Assembly: GCF_016031625.1 (NCBI RefSeq)
Contig: NZ_JACCHP010000005.1
Span: 62,001 to 126,000 of the forward strand
Origin: Bradyrhizobium agreste
GTDB lineage: Bacteria > Pseudomonadota > Alphaproteobacteria > Rhizobiales > Xanthobacteraceae
Direction: 5' to 3'
Length of the DNA: 64,000 nucleotides
The position numbers and the translations under genes are program-made. Below are positions 16,737 to 25,509 of this stretch, in pieces (the first letter of the stretch is position 1; every line of letters begins with the position of its first letter). The notes under the pieces were generated by a model, which worked only from the letters and a program-made list of their open reading frames with translations, had not been told where the DNA came from and made no database searches.

Positions 16737-17264
16737 TTGTCAAGGACGAAGGCGCGCGCGGCGCTGTTGCTGGAGCTCGAGGAGGCGATGCGCAGGTCGT
16801 CGGCGCAAGGCGTGCTCTACGGCCAGACCGTCGCCAACGTTGCCGGAATTGCCAATTCCGACCTCGAATGTATGGACATCCTGTACCTCGAGGGCCGCGT
16901 CACCGCAGGCCGGCTCGCCGAGGTCACGGGCCTGACGACCGGTGCGATCACCGGCGTCGTCGACCGGCTCGAGAAGGCCGGCCTCGTCCGCCGCGAGCGC
17001 GACGAGAAGGATCGCCGCAAGGTGTTCATCGCGGTCGTGCCCGAGGCGATCGCCAACCTCGGCCAATTCTACGTGCCGATGCAGCAGGCGATGGAGAAGG
17101 TCTTTGGCGCCTATTCCGACGAGGAGCTGCGCTTGCTGCTGCGCTTTGCCAATGAGGCTCACAAGGGCGCGCTGGCGGCAACCGAGGCGCTGAAGGGGCT
17201 GCTCGATACGCCCCCGGAGAAACGCCCCGAGCTCAAGCTGAAGAAGCGTCCTCGCCAGTCCTAG
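16737..17264 (+). CDS. MarR family transcriptional regulator
   Basis: A 175-residue protein with a MarR winged helix: LECMDILYLEGRVTAGRLAEV, the recognition helix TGLTTGAITGVVDRLEKAG, and the wing LVRRERDEKDRRKVFI with the conserved D-x-R-R-K. The TTG at 16737 is taken as the start because the frame is otherwise without an initiator before conserved residues, and AGATAAGAGG precedes it. It most likely binds the palindrome at 16690-16710 and represses both itself and the divergent monooxygenase. Its last 32 bases overlap the end of the convergent gene at 17233. Confidence 0.82.
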   Translation: MSRTKARAALLLELEEAMRRSSAQGVLYGQTVANVAGIANSDLECMDILYLEGRVTAGRLAEVTGLTTGAITGVVDRLEKAGLVRRERDEKDRRKVFIAVVPEAIANLGQFYVPMQQAMEKVFGAYSDEELRLLLRFANEAHKGALAATEALKGLLDTPPEKRPELKLKKRPRQS

Positions 17265-18492
17265 CCTTGTAGGCCTGCGCGGCCGCGATCATGGCCCACA
17301 TCGCGCCCAGCATCATCCAGAAGTGCCGCCAGTGGTCGGTGTCGATGACGAAGCTTTCGCCGACGGTGCCGAGGAAGGCGGAAAACACCGCGAGATAGGC
17401 GCGCTGCCACGGCACGCGGACGAAGACGTGGCGGAAACCCATGATGACGGTGGTGAAGACCAGCGCGGGATAACACACACCGGAGAGCCAGCCGCCGGAC
17501 ATGAAGGCGTTGAGGTAGGAATTGTGGGTGTCCTCGGGGAAGTAGCGGTGGAATTGCAATGGACCGATGCCGAACGGCAGGTCGAGCGCCATCTCCGCAC
17601 CTAGGATGTGGCGGCCGAACCGGCCGAAGCGGCCTTCGTCATAGCTCTGGCCGAAGCTCGCGCGCTGCTTGAACATCTCGGCGGTGGCATCTAACGACAG
17701 CAGCACGGCGATCAGCGCGAGGCCAAGCACGGCGGCGACGATCGCCATGATGACGATGCGCGAGCGCTGCGCGTTGGTGCGGCTGGTCAGCACCATCAGC
17801 GCCAGCATGAAGGCGGAGGTCAGCGCCAGGCCGCCCCAGGCGGCGCGCGAGAAGGCGAGCAGGATCGCCAGCGACATGATGCCGAAGGCGATGACGTTGC
17901 GGAACGCCTTGGCCAGTTTGTCGGAGACCACGCTCTGGAGCGCGAACAGCGCCGGCAGGATCAGGAAGGCGCCGAGCACGTTCGGGTCCTTGAAGGTGCC
18001 GCGCGCGCGGCCGTACAGCGTGAGGAGATCGTTGCCGCCGGGAATCAGGTGAAAGTAGCCGGCGATCGCCAGCAGCGCGGCAATCATCGCCCCGACCACG
18101 AGGCCGCGGCGGAGCATGTTGAGCCGGGCCTCGGTGTCCTCGGACATGACCATGGCGAAGAACAATACGGTCACCGCCATGTACCAGGAGGTCGCGATCC
18201 AGCTCACCACCTCCGTCTGCTCGAACAGCGGAATCGCGCTGATGGTGTAGCCGACATTGAGCAGGATCAGCATCAACACCAGCGGCATCAGCACGAGCCG
18301 CAGGCGCAGGCCGGTGGCGAAGAAGGTGACGGTCGCGAGCAGCGTCGCGATCTCGTAAGGGCTCGGCTCGATGAAGACGATGGCGCCGGAGGCGCCGACC
18401 AGCCACACCAGCGCGCGCTGCAGCGCCAGCACGCCGGGCGCGACCGGTGCGGCAACGTTCACTCCACCGGCTGTTGCCGCATACGCCATCAC
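17233..18492 (-). CDS. O-antigen ligase/polymerase-like polytopic membrane protein
   Basis: A 419-residue integral membrane protein with about ten to twelve hydrophobic helices (for example RLVLMPLVLMLILLNVGYTI, IVIMAIVAAVLGLALIAVLL). The long loop includes ARGTFKDPNVLGAFL and, later, RYFPEDTHNSYLNAFMSGGW; the H-N-x-Y/L motif in this loop is the Wzy_C/O-antigen ligase signature. It would polymerise or ligate polysaccharide repeat units at the periplasmic face of the inner membrane. It lies at the head of the polysaccharide locus extending to 26556, separated from the sugar transferase gene by a repeat. Polymerase versus ligase cannot be decided. Confidence 0.8.
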   Translation of the reverse strand: MMAYAATAGGVNVAAPVAPGVLALQRALVWLVGASGAIVFIEPSPYEIATLLATVTFFATGLRLRLVLMPLVLMLILLNVGYTISAIPLFEQTEVVSWIATSWYMAVTVLFFAMVMSEDTEARLNMLRRGLVVGAMIAALLAIAGYFHLIPGGNDLLTLYGRARGTFKDPNVLGAFLILPALFALQSVVSDKLAKAFRNVIAFGIMSLAILLAFSRAAWGGLALTSAFMLALMVLTSRTNAQRSRIVIMAIVAAVLGLALIAVLLSLDATAEMFKQRASFGQSYDEGRFGRFGRHILGAEMALDLPFGIGPLQFHRYFPEDTHNSYLNAFMSGGWLSGVCYPALVFTTVIMGFRHVFVRVPWQRAYLAVFSAFLGTVGESFVIDTDHWRHFWMMLGAMWAMIAAAQAYKARTGEDASSA

Positions 18493-18532
18493 ACGCTCAT
18501 ACGCTTACACAACTCGTCGTCACAAGCATTGC

Positions 18533-18640
18533 TGTCATGCCCCGGCTTGACCGGGGCATCCAGTACTCCGCAGCGCCAGCCGTTTTCCGCAATAGGCGCC
18601 GCAGAGTACTGGATCGCCCCTTCAAGCCGGGCGATGACAG
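18533..18640. repeat. Long inverted repeat, GTCATGCCCCGGCTTG class
   Basis: The arms of roughly 36 bases (TGTCATGCCCCGGCTTGACC at 18533 and its imperfect complement ending GGGCGATGACA at 18640) enclose a short loop. Inner arms read CCAGTACTC/GAGTACTGG. The transcript would form a long hairpin between the two genes. Confidence 0.8.
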
Positions 18641-18650
18641 AAAAATCAAC

Positions 18651-20201
18651 TCAATACGCGTTCTCGTTCTTGGTCAGCAGCGAGATCGGCGTCTTCAGGA
18701 GAATGACGAGGTCGAACAGCACCGACCAGTTCTCGATGTAATAGAGGTCGAACTCGACCCGCTTCTGGATCTTCTCTTCGTTGTCGATCTCGCCGCGCCA
18801 GCCGTTGATCTGGGCCCAGCCGGTGATGCCCGGCTTGACGCGGTGGCGGGCGAAATAGCCGTCGACGGCTTCGTCGAACAGCCGGCTCTGGAGCTTGCCC
18901 TGGACCGCATGCGGGCGCGGGCCGACCAGGGAGAGATTGCCTGAAAACACCACGTTGAAGAGCTGCGGCAGCTCGTCCAGGCTGGTCTTGCGGATGAAGC
19001 GGCCGACGCGGGTGACGCGCGGATCGTTCTTGGTCACGACCTTCGAGGCGGTCGGATCGGCCTGATGGTGGTACATCGAGCGGAACTTGTAGACGTCGAT
19101 GCGCTCGTTGTTGAAACCGAAGCGCTTCTGTCGGAACAGCACCGGGCCGGGGCTGTCGAGCTTCACGGCGAGCGCGACCAGTCCCATCACCGGCAGCGCT
19201 GCGAGCAGCGCGAGGCAGCCGACGATACGGTCGAACAGCCATTTCATCACCAGGTCCCAATCGGTGATCGGCGCCTCGAACACGTCGAGCGTCGGCACCT
19301 CGCCGAGATAGGAATAGGAGCGGGGCCGGAAGCGCAGCTTGTTGGTGTGCGCGGACAGGCGGATGTCGACCGGCAGCACCCAGAGCTTCTTCAGCATCTC
19401 CAGGATGCGCGTCTCGGCCGAGATCGGCAACGCGAACAGCACGAGGTCGACGCGGGTGCGGCGGGCGAACTCGACGATGTCGTCGACCTTGCCGAGCTTG
19501 CGCGCGCCGGCACAGGTGTCGAGCGCACGGCTGTCGTTGCGGTCGTCGAACACGCCGAGCACGTGGATGTCGGAATCCTCCTGCGCCTTCAGCGCTTCGA
19601 CCAGCTGCTCGCCGTTGCTGTCGGAGCCGACGATGATGGTGCGGCGGTCGAGCCGACCCTGGCGCGCCCAGGCCCGGACCAGCGAGCGCAGCACCAGACG
19701 CTCGGCGATCAGGGCTGCGAGCCCGAGGAAGTAGAAGGCGGCCAACCACAGCCGCGACACCTCGCTGCCGAACTTGGCGAAGAAGGAGATGCCGATGAAG
19801 AGCAGGAAGACGAAGGACCAGGACGAGATCATCCGCGTCATCTGCCGGAGCTGACCACGGAACAGCTGCACCTGATAGATGTCGGCGGCCTGGAAGCAGA
19901 CCACGGCGGCGATGGCGACGGCGATAACCTCGGCTGGATAGATCCAGCTGAACGCCCCCGCGAGCGGCAGGACATAGCCGAGATAGACCGCGATGCCGAC
20001 GAGGCTCAGCAGCATGAAATCGGCCAGGCGCACGAAACCGGCGATCACGATCGGCGAATAGGCGCGGGCGACCTTCTGGTTGACGACGTCGAGCGCCGCA
20101 GGCGAAAGCCGACGACGGCGCTCCACGAAGGGCTGGTCAGCGGGCTTCGCCGCAGCGCTGGCCGCGGCGTCGAGCATCGAGCGTGCGTTGAGCGGTTCCA
20201 C
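18651..20201 (-). CDS. Undecaprenyl-phosphate glucose phosphotransferase (polyprenyl sugar-1-phosphate transferase)
   Basis: About 516 residues from the GTG at 20201 (508 from the ATG at 20177). Four N-terminal membrane helices and a CoA-binding-like Rossmann section ([24 protein letters not shown]) precede a fifth helix ([19 protein letters not shown]) and the bacterial sugar transferase domain: [39 protein letters not shown] and [16 protein letters not shown]. This is the WbaP/WcaJ/ExoY family, which moves a sugar-1-phosphate to undecaprenyl phosphate as the first step of repeat-unit assembly. It is followed on the same strand by 17233. Glucose specificity is a family guess. Confidence 0.9.
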   Translation of the reverse strand: MEPLNARSMLDAAASAAAKPADQPFVERRRRLSPAALDVVNQKVARAYSPIVIAGFVRLADFMLLSLVGIAVYLGYVLPLAGAFSWIYPAEVIAVAIAAVVCFQAADIYQVQLFRGQLRQMTRMISSWSFVFLLFIGISFFAKFGSEVSRLWLAAFYFLGLAALIAERLVLRSLVRAWARQGRLDRRTIIVGSDSNGEQLVEALKAQEDSDIHVLGVFDDRNDSRALDTCAGARKLGKVDDIVEFARRTRVDLVLFALPISAETRILEMLKKLWVLPVDIRLSAHTNKLRFRPRSYSYLGEVPTLDVFEAPITDWDLVMKWLFDRIVGCLALLAALPVMGLVALAVKLDSPGPVLFRQKRFGFNNERIDVYKFRSMYHHQADPTASKVVTKNDPRVTRVGRFIRKTSLDELPQLFNVVFSGNLSLVGPRPHAVQGKLQSRLFDEAVDGYFARHRVKPGITGWAQINGWRGEIDNEEKIQKRVEFDLYYIENWSVLFDLVILLKTPISLLTKNENAY

Positions 20202-20319
20202 GGGCGTCCACGTCCATTCCAAAAACCCGCGGCACGGCCTTGCGCGCCCGGGCAAGCATCCCCTGGCGCTTCGCTTATCGAACAAATCGGAAGATTCTCT
20301 AAAGCCGGCTTAAGGATGG

Positions 20320-21453
20320 TTAATGATTGGCAAATGCGTCGCGATAGCCGGCGAGCACGCCCTCGACCATTGCGGCCTGCGAGAAGTGTGTCGAGATGCG
20401 TTCGCGCAAGGAGAGTGCGCGTTGCTCGGTCGTTGGCGGATCGTCCAGCGCTGCGGCGATCGCCTCCGCCATGGCTTCGGAATCGCTGGGCGCGAACAGC
20501 GCGGGGCTGTCGATGCCCAGGATCTCGGGGATGCCGCCGATCTTGGATGCGATCATCGGAATGCCCGCGGCGCCGGCCTCGATCACGACGTAGGGCATGG
20601 AATCGCCGCGCGATGGGACGACGAGCAGCCGCCCCTTGGAGAAGCCGTAGCGCGCCTTGACGTGACCGATGAAGCGGATGGCGCTCGAAAGGCCCAGCCG
20701 CTCGACCTGCGCCTTCAGCGCGGCCGTCTCCTCGCCGTCGCCGCCGAGCGTGAGCGTGACCTTCTTGCCGCCTTCATGCAGGCGCGCCACGGCGTCGACC
20801 AGCAGGTCGGCGCCCTTGATGTGCCTGAACTCGCCGACATAGCAGAGGTCGGTCGCATCCTCGGCCGTGGTGACTGGCTCGAATTCCTCCGGCGTCACGC
20901 CGTTGAAGACGCAATGCACCACGCCCTTGGGCGTGCCGACGATGCGCTGATAGGTGTCGCGAGCAAAGGCACTCTCGAACAGGAAGAGGTCGGTCGAGTC
21001 CATCAGCGCGCGTTCGAGCCGCGCGTAGAACTCGCCCTTGAAGGTGTTGAGCGGATAGTGCAGCGAGCCGCCATGCGGGGTGTAGATGCGGATCGTGTCG
21101 TCCGAGCGCCGCCGCATGCGGATGAAGGCGCCGGCCTTGGCGCCGTGGCCATGCATCACGTCGGGCTTGAGCGCGGCGATAAGCCGGCGCATGCGGAGCC
21201 ATACCAGGACGTCGTCAGGCGACGGTTCGCGGCGGATCGCCATGCGGTGCACGCCGAGCTTCAAGCGCGGCGCGAGCTCGGTCAGCGCCTTGTCGGCGCG
21301 CTCGCCGCCCGTGAGGCTGTCGGCGAGAATGCCGACATGATGGCCGCGGTCGACCTGGCCGTTGGCGACGTCGAGGATATGACGGAAGATCCCGCCGACC
21401 GGAGCGCGCACGGCGTGCAGGATGCGAAGCGGCCGGTCAGGAGAGGGAGGCAT
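20320..21453 (-). CDS. Glycosyltransferase family 4
   Basis: A 377-residue GT-B fold glycosyltransferase. The N-terminal acceptor domain has APVGGIFRHILDVANG and the HGHGAKAGAF motif. The C-terminal donor domain has LCYVGEFRHIKGADLLVDAV, VTLTLGGDGEE and the E-x7-E segment PYVVIEAGAAGIPMIASKIGG-like, seen here as VVIEAGAAGIPMIAS. It would transfer a sugar from a nucleotide donor to a lipid-linked intermediate in the cytosol. It is transcribed towards the phosphotransferase gene and likely acts in the same pathway. It is divergent from the co-polymerase gene at 21656. Confidence 0.88.
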   Translation of the reverse strand: MPPSPDRPLRILHAVRAPVGGIFRHILDVANGQVDRGHHVGILADSLTGGERADKALTELAPRLKLGVHRMAIRREPSPDDVLVWLRMRRLIAALKPDVMHGHGAKAGAFIRMRRRSDDTIRIYTPHGGSLHYPLNTFKGEFYARLERALMDSTDLFLFESAFARDTYQRIVGTPKGVVHCVFNGVTPEEFEPVTTAEDATDLCYVGEFRHIKGADLLVDAVARLHEGGKKVTLTLGGDGEETAALKAQVERLGLSSAIRFIGHVKARYGFSKGRLLVVPSRGDSMPYVVIEAGAAGIPMIASKIGGIPEILGIDSPALFAPSDSEAMAEAIAAALDDPPTTEQRALSLRERISTHFSQAAMVEGVLAGYRDAFANH

Positions 21454-21655
21454 GAATCAAAACCAGCTCGACGGCGACTGCCGAACAATTCTCACGAAAT
21501 AATCGAGATGGATTAAGGGGTCTCGTGGTTAACAAACGGTGACGGGCGCACGCGCGTAAGATGCCTGCGGTCACGATTAACCCAGCGGCAACCTTAATGG
21601 AGTGTAATCGCCCCGGTTGAGGTAGAGTCGCAGCATTGCCCTGCGGGAGTGTTCG

Positions 21656-23956
21656 ATGCGTTTAGCGTTCTGGCGTGCCGGCAAGGACAAGGCTGTGATC
21701 GCGCGAGCCGTCGCCAAGTCCAAAGGCGAGGCTGCGCCCAAGACCGAAGCCAAGATTGAAAAGATCGAAGCGAAGCCCGAAGCGAAGTCCGTGCCCGTCA
21801 TCGCCAAGCCGGCGCAGATCGAATCCGGCGACATCGACCTGCACGCGCTCGGTGCGGCCCTGGCGCGCAAGCGCGGCTGGGTCATCGTTCCGACGGTGCT
21901 GGCGCTCGTTGCGTCGCTCGCCATCGTCAATCTCGTCACGCCGCGCTACAAGTCCGAAACCCGCATCCTGATCGACGGCCGCGAGAACGTGTTCCTGCGT
22001 CCGAACAGCGACCGCACCGAGGAGCGGCAGGCGCTCGACGCCGAGGCCGTCACCAGCCAGGTGCAGCTGGTGCTGTCGCGCGATCTGGCGCGCGAGATCA
22101 TCAAAAAGAACAAGCTCGCCGAGCGCCCCGAATTCGATCCCGTCCTGCAGGGCCTCTCGCCGCTGAAGTCGCTTGCCGCGCTCGTCGGCATCGGCCGCGA
22201 TCCGTTCGCGATGACGCCGGAAGAGCGCGTGCTCGATTCCTATTACGAACGGCTTCAGGCCTACGCCGTCGACAAGTCGCGCGTGATCGTGGTCGAATTC
22301 CAGTCCGCCGATCCGGATCTCGCCGCACGCGTCGCCAACGCGATCGCCGACGGGTATCTCGTGCTGCAGCAGGCGGCGCGCCAGGAGCAGGCCAAGAACG
22401 CCAGCCATTGGCTGGCCGGCGAGATCGAGAATTTGCGCAAGAAGGTGTCGGAGGCCGAGGCCAGGGTCGAGGACTTCCGTTCCAAGTCCAGCCTGTTCGT
22501 CGGCACCAACAACACCACGCTGTCGAACCAGCAGATGGGCGAGGTCAACACCCAGCTCAACAATGCGCGCTCGATGAAGGCGGATGCGGAATCCAAGGCA
22601 CGGCTGATCAAGGAGATGCTGCAGAGCGGCAAGCCGATCGAGGCATCCGAGGTCGTGAACTCCGAATTGATGCGCCGGCTGTCGGAGCAGAGGGTGACGC
22701 TACGGGCGCAGCTCGCCGAACAATCGTCGACGCTGCTCGGCAATCATCCCCGGATCAAGGAGCTGAGGGCGCAGCTCGGCGACCTCGACAATCAGATTCG
22801 CGACGAAGCGGCCAAGATCTCGCGCTCGCTCGAGAATGACGCCCGGATCGCCAGCGGCCGGGTCGATGGCCTCACCGTGAGCCTCGAGCAGCTCAAGAAG
22901 CAGGCGGCCTCGACCAACGGTCAGGACGTCCAGCTCCGCGCGCTGGAGCGCGAGGCCAAGGCGCAGCGCGATCTGCTCGAGACCTATCTCGCCAAGTACC
23001 GCGAGGCCAACACCCGCGAGACCATCGACACCGCGCCGACCGATGGCCGCATCATTTCGCGCGCCATCGTCTCGAACATGCCGGCCTATCCGAAGAAGCT
23101 GCCGATCGTGCTGATCGCGACGATCGCAACGCTGCTGCTCTCGTCCGGCGTCGTCGTCACTGGCGAGCTGCTGCGCCAGACCGCGCCGCGCGCGGCAATG
23201 GGCTCCGCGCAGGCGCCGGTGCGCCAGGAGCCGCTGGTCGTCCAGCCTGCTATCGCGCCTGTGGTCGAGAGGGGCAGCGAACCCATGTTGGATCCGGTGT
23301 TGGCAGAGCCCGCGCCGCTGCAGCCGGAGATGGCCGCCGACGTGGACACGAGCGAATTCGTCGAGATCGAACGTCTGGCCGACGATCTGCGTGCGGCGGG
23401 CGCCGCGGCCAGGAAGGTCACGGTGCTCGGCACGGCGCCCGGCGAAGCCATCACGCTGTCGACGCTGACGCTGGCGCGGAACCTGGCGCGCGATGCACGT
23501 GTCGTCGTGGTCGATCTCGCCGCGTCCTCGCCGACGATTGCCGCGGTATCCGCCGATGCACAGGCTCCCGGACTTGCCGAGCTGATGCAGGGCGAGGTCT
23601 CGTTCGCGCAAGTGATCACCCGGGACAAGCTGTCGCGTCTGCATCTGGTGATGGCCGGTCGTCCCGGCTTCGACCGCAGCCTGCTGCAATCGCCGCGCGT
23701 CGCGCTCGCGATCGACGCGCTGCTGCGGGCTTACGACCACGTGCTGATCGACGCCGGCAGCGCCTCCGACCTTCCGGCCGAGCTGTTGACGGCGCATGCC
23801 CGCGCCGTCGTGGTGCCGGACGCCGCGATGGCGAGCGATGCGCGCACGCAGATGTGCGAGCAGCTGAGAGCCGTCGGCTTCAGCGAGGTGGCGATGCTGA
23901 GCAAGCCGGTGCAGGCCTCGGACGCCGCCGAGACGCCGCGCGTCGTGGCGGCGTAG
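21656..23956 (+). CDS. Wzc/ExoP-like polysaccharide co-polymerase with degenerate kinase domain
   Basis: A 766-residue protein. After a charged N-terminal tail come TM1 (~73-95), a Wzz-type periplasmic region with a long coiled coil (~250-440), and TM2 (~482-505, LPIVLIATIATLLLSS). A C-terminal BY-kinase-like ATPase domain follows. The normal Walker A GxxGxGKS/T is replaced by GTAPGEAITLST at ~590-601, lacking the Lys. A' (RVVVVDLAA) and B (HVLIDAGS) strands remain, and there is no C-terminal tyrosine cluster. It should set chain length or help export while being unable to autophosphorylate. GGGAG lies six bases before the ATG. Confidence 0.85.
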   Translation: MRLAFWRAGKDKAVIARAVAKSKGEAAPKTEAKIEKIEAKPEAKSVPVIAKPAQIESGDIDLHALGAALARKRGWVIVPTVLALVASLAIVNLVTPRYKSETRILIDGRENVFLRPNSDRTEERQALDAEAVTSQVQLVLSRDLAREIIKKNKLAERPEFDPVLQGLSPLKSLAALVGIGRDPFAMTPEERVLDSYYERLQAYAVDKSRVIVVEFQSADPDLAARVANAIADGYLVLQQAARQEQAKNASHWLAGEIENLRKKVSEAEARVEDFRSKSSLFVGTNNTTLSNQQMGEVNTQLNNARSMKADAESKARLIKEMLQSGKPIEASEVVNSELMRRLSEQRVTLRAQLAEQSSTLLGNHPRIKELRAQLGDLDNQIRDEAAKISRSLENDARIASGRVDGLTVSLEQLKKQAASTNGQDVQLRALEREAKAQRDLLETYLAKYREANTRETIDTAPTDGRIISRAIVSNMPAYPKKLPIVLIATIATLLLSSGVVVTGELLRQTAPRAAMGSAQAPVRQEPLVVQPAIAPVVERGSEPMLDPVLAEPAPLQPEMAADVDTSEFVEIERLADDLRAAGAAARKVTVLGTAPGEAITLSTLTLARNLARDARVVVVDLAASSPTIAAVSADAQAPGLAELMQGEVSFAQVITRDKLSRLHLVMAGRPGFDRSLLQSPRVALAIDALLRAYDHVLIDAGSASDLPAELLTAHARAVVVPDAAMASDARTQMCEQLRAVGFSEVAMLSKPVQASDAAETPRVVAA

Positions 23957-24004
23957 GCGAGGGAAGTCGCTGCCGGTTTCTTTCAATTTCCGCGCGGCCT
24001 CTTT

Positions 24005-24164
24005 CTTACCCTCCCTGGGGAGGGTCGATCCCGCGCAGCGGGAGCGGGGTGGGGTGATCTCTCCACTCGGGCACCGTTGGATGTGGAGAGACCTTCACCC
24101 CACCCCGTCTCACATTACGCTGCGCTCCATGTGAGCCGACCCTCCCCCTCCAGGGGAGGGTAAG
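24005..24164. repeat. Long inverted repeat, CTTACCCTCCC class
   Basis: Outer arms CTTACCCTCCCTGGGGAGGG at 24005 and its complement ending GGGGAGGGTAAG at 24164 enclose inner arms GGGGTGGGGTGA/TCACCCCACCCC and CTCTCCAC/GTGGAGAG. The whole 160 bases folds as one hairpin. It sits between the convergent co-polymerase and GNAT genes. Confidence 0.85.
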
Positions 24165-24198
24165 TGAGCAGATCGCAAGTGGAGAGAGCGTTCGGCGT

Positions 24199-25380
24199 CT
24201 ACCCGAACGCCTGCCGCAGTCGGCGGGCCATGTCGAACAGCATCTGGTTCTGCTTCACCAGCCGCTTGCCGTGGCTGAGCGAGGACATCGCCGTTGCCGC
24301 GAGCCTGCCGCGCGAGGTCAGGGGGACGAAGCTGTCGAAGATGTCCTCGTCGTCCTTGCAGAACATCCGCTTGTAATCGTCCGAACCGATACCGAGGTCG
24401 AGCGAGCGGTAGCCGCGCTCGCCATAGCGGTCGATGATGTAGCGCATCAGGATCAGGCCGGGGCTGTAGCGGGCGTGCTCGGACATCGTGTAGGTGTTGA
24501 ACATCATCGAGAAGCGCTCGCCGTCGGCGACGCCAGCGAAGATCGCGATCACCTCCTCGTCGCATTCCAGCGCATGGATGTCGATGACATGACCGTCGCC
24601 GCGCGGCGCAAGGCAGGCGCTGCGCACGAATTGCTCGACGCCGGGTTCGGCGAAGACGTTTGGCAGCTTCTGCTCCGCCATCCGCGCCGGCTTGACGCGG
24701 AAGAACCAGTCGAGCAGGCGGCTGATGTCTGCGTCCGACGTGGCCATGTGATAGCGATAGCCGGCGAGGGACTGAAGTTTCTTCTCCTTGCTCTTGAGGC
24801 GGCGGCGGAGGGAATTGCTGATCCGCGATGCCGGCGGGCCGCCCGGCTCCATCACCAGTCGCGGACAGCCGTTGATCGCGCGCTGCCGCGGCAGGGCTGC
24901 AAACGGGTTTTGCTGGTCGTGCCAGCGCTCGGGCTGCTGCGTCAGCGCGAGCACGTCGACGTGCTCACCGAGTGGCGCAAGCAGTGCGTCGAGATCGGCG
25001 CCGGCGGCCTCTGCTGCGAACTCGGCGTTCCACAGGCCCATATTGAAGGTCGTGTGCTTGCCGCCCATGAAACAGGCGGTGCGCATGCCGTGGGCCTGGC
25101 GCAGCGAGAGCGGCAGCAGCAGGAGCGGCCGGCGCTCGGCGTCCCGCGCGATCACGATGAACGGGCGGGCACCTTCACGGGCGCCGACGAGGCGCTGCCA
25201 CGGGCCGAGCAGATCGAAGCGCTGGTACGGCGTGAAGAGATGGCCGCTCGCCTCGAAGCCGCGCCAGACCACCTCGGCCTCGGCGAGATCGGTGACGATA
25301 TCGACCCCCGCGATACGGCTCGCTTTCGACCGCGCTGGCGCTTCTGCCGTCCGGCTTTGCATCGCCGCAGCCATGGTCAT
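24199..25380 (-). CDS. CelD/BcsL-like GNAT-family N-acetyltransferase
   Basis: A 393-residue protein from the ATG at 25380. It has the double-GNAT layout of the CelD/BcsL family: an N-terminal half with FTPYQRFDLLGPWQRL and GGKHTTFNMGLW, and a C-terminal acetyltransferase half with DEEVIAIFAGVADGERFSMM, YSPGLILMRYIIDRYGERG and SLDLGIGSDDYKRMFC. Such proteins are found in cellulose and exopolysaccharide loci and are thought to acylate sugars or precursors. It is divergent from the deacetylase gene, so polysaccharide modification is a reasonable job. The acyl donor is unproven. Confidence 0.82.
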   Translation of the reverse strand: MTMAAAMQSRTAEAPARSKASRIAGVDIVTDLAEAEVVWRGFEASGHLFTPYQRFDLLGPWQRLVGAREGARPFIVIARDAERRPLLLLPLSLRQAHGMRTACFMGGKHTTFNMGLWNAEFAAEAAGADLDALLAPLGEHVDVLALTQQPERWHDQQNPFAALPRQRAINGCPRLVMEPGGPPASRISNSLRRRLKSKEKKLQSLAGYRYHMATSDADISRLLDWFFRVKPARMAEQKLPNVFAEPGVEQFVRSACLAPRGDGHVIDIHALECDEEVIAIFAGVADGERFSMMFNTYTMSEHARYSPGLILMRYIIDRYGERGYRSLDLGIGSDDYKRMFCKDDEDIFDSFVPLTSRGRLAATAMSSLSHGKRLVKQNQMLFDMARRLRQAFG

Positions 25381-25509
25381 TCGCGAAACCTGTCGAGAAA
25401 TCGAAAATACGGAGTTCGGCCTGTGGCCGACCTTTGCAAACAAAGGTCAACAAAGGGTAATGACAATGGCAGAGGGAACGGACTGCCGGCGCGCGCGAAG
25501 GATGGGATT

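Noticed and set aside
24271..25509. N-terminal extension of the deacetylase frame
   Set aside because: It runs antisense through the GNAT gene; protein-like deacetylase sequence begins only near 25490.
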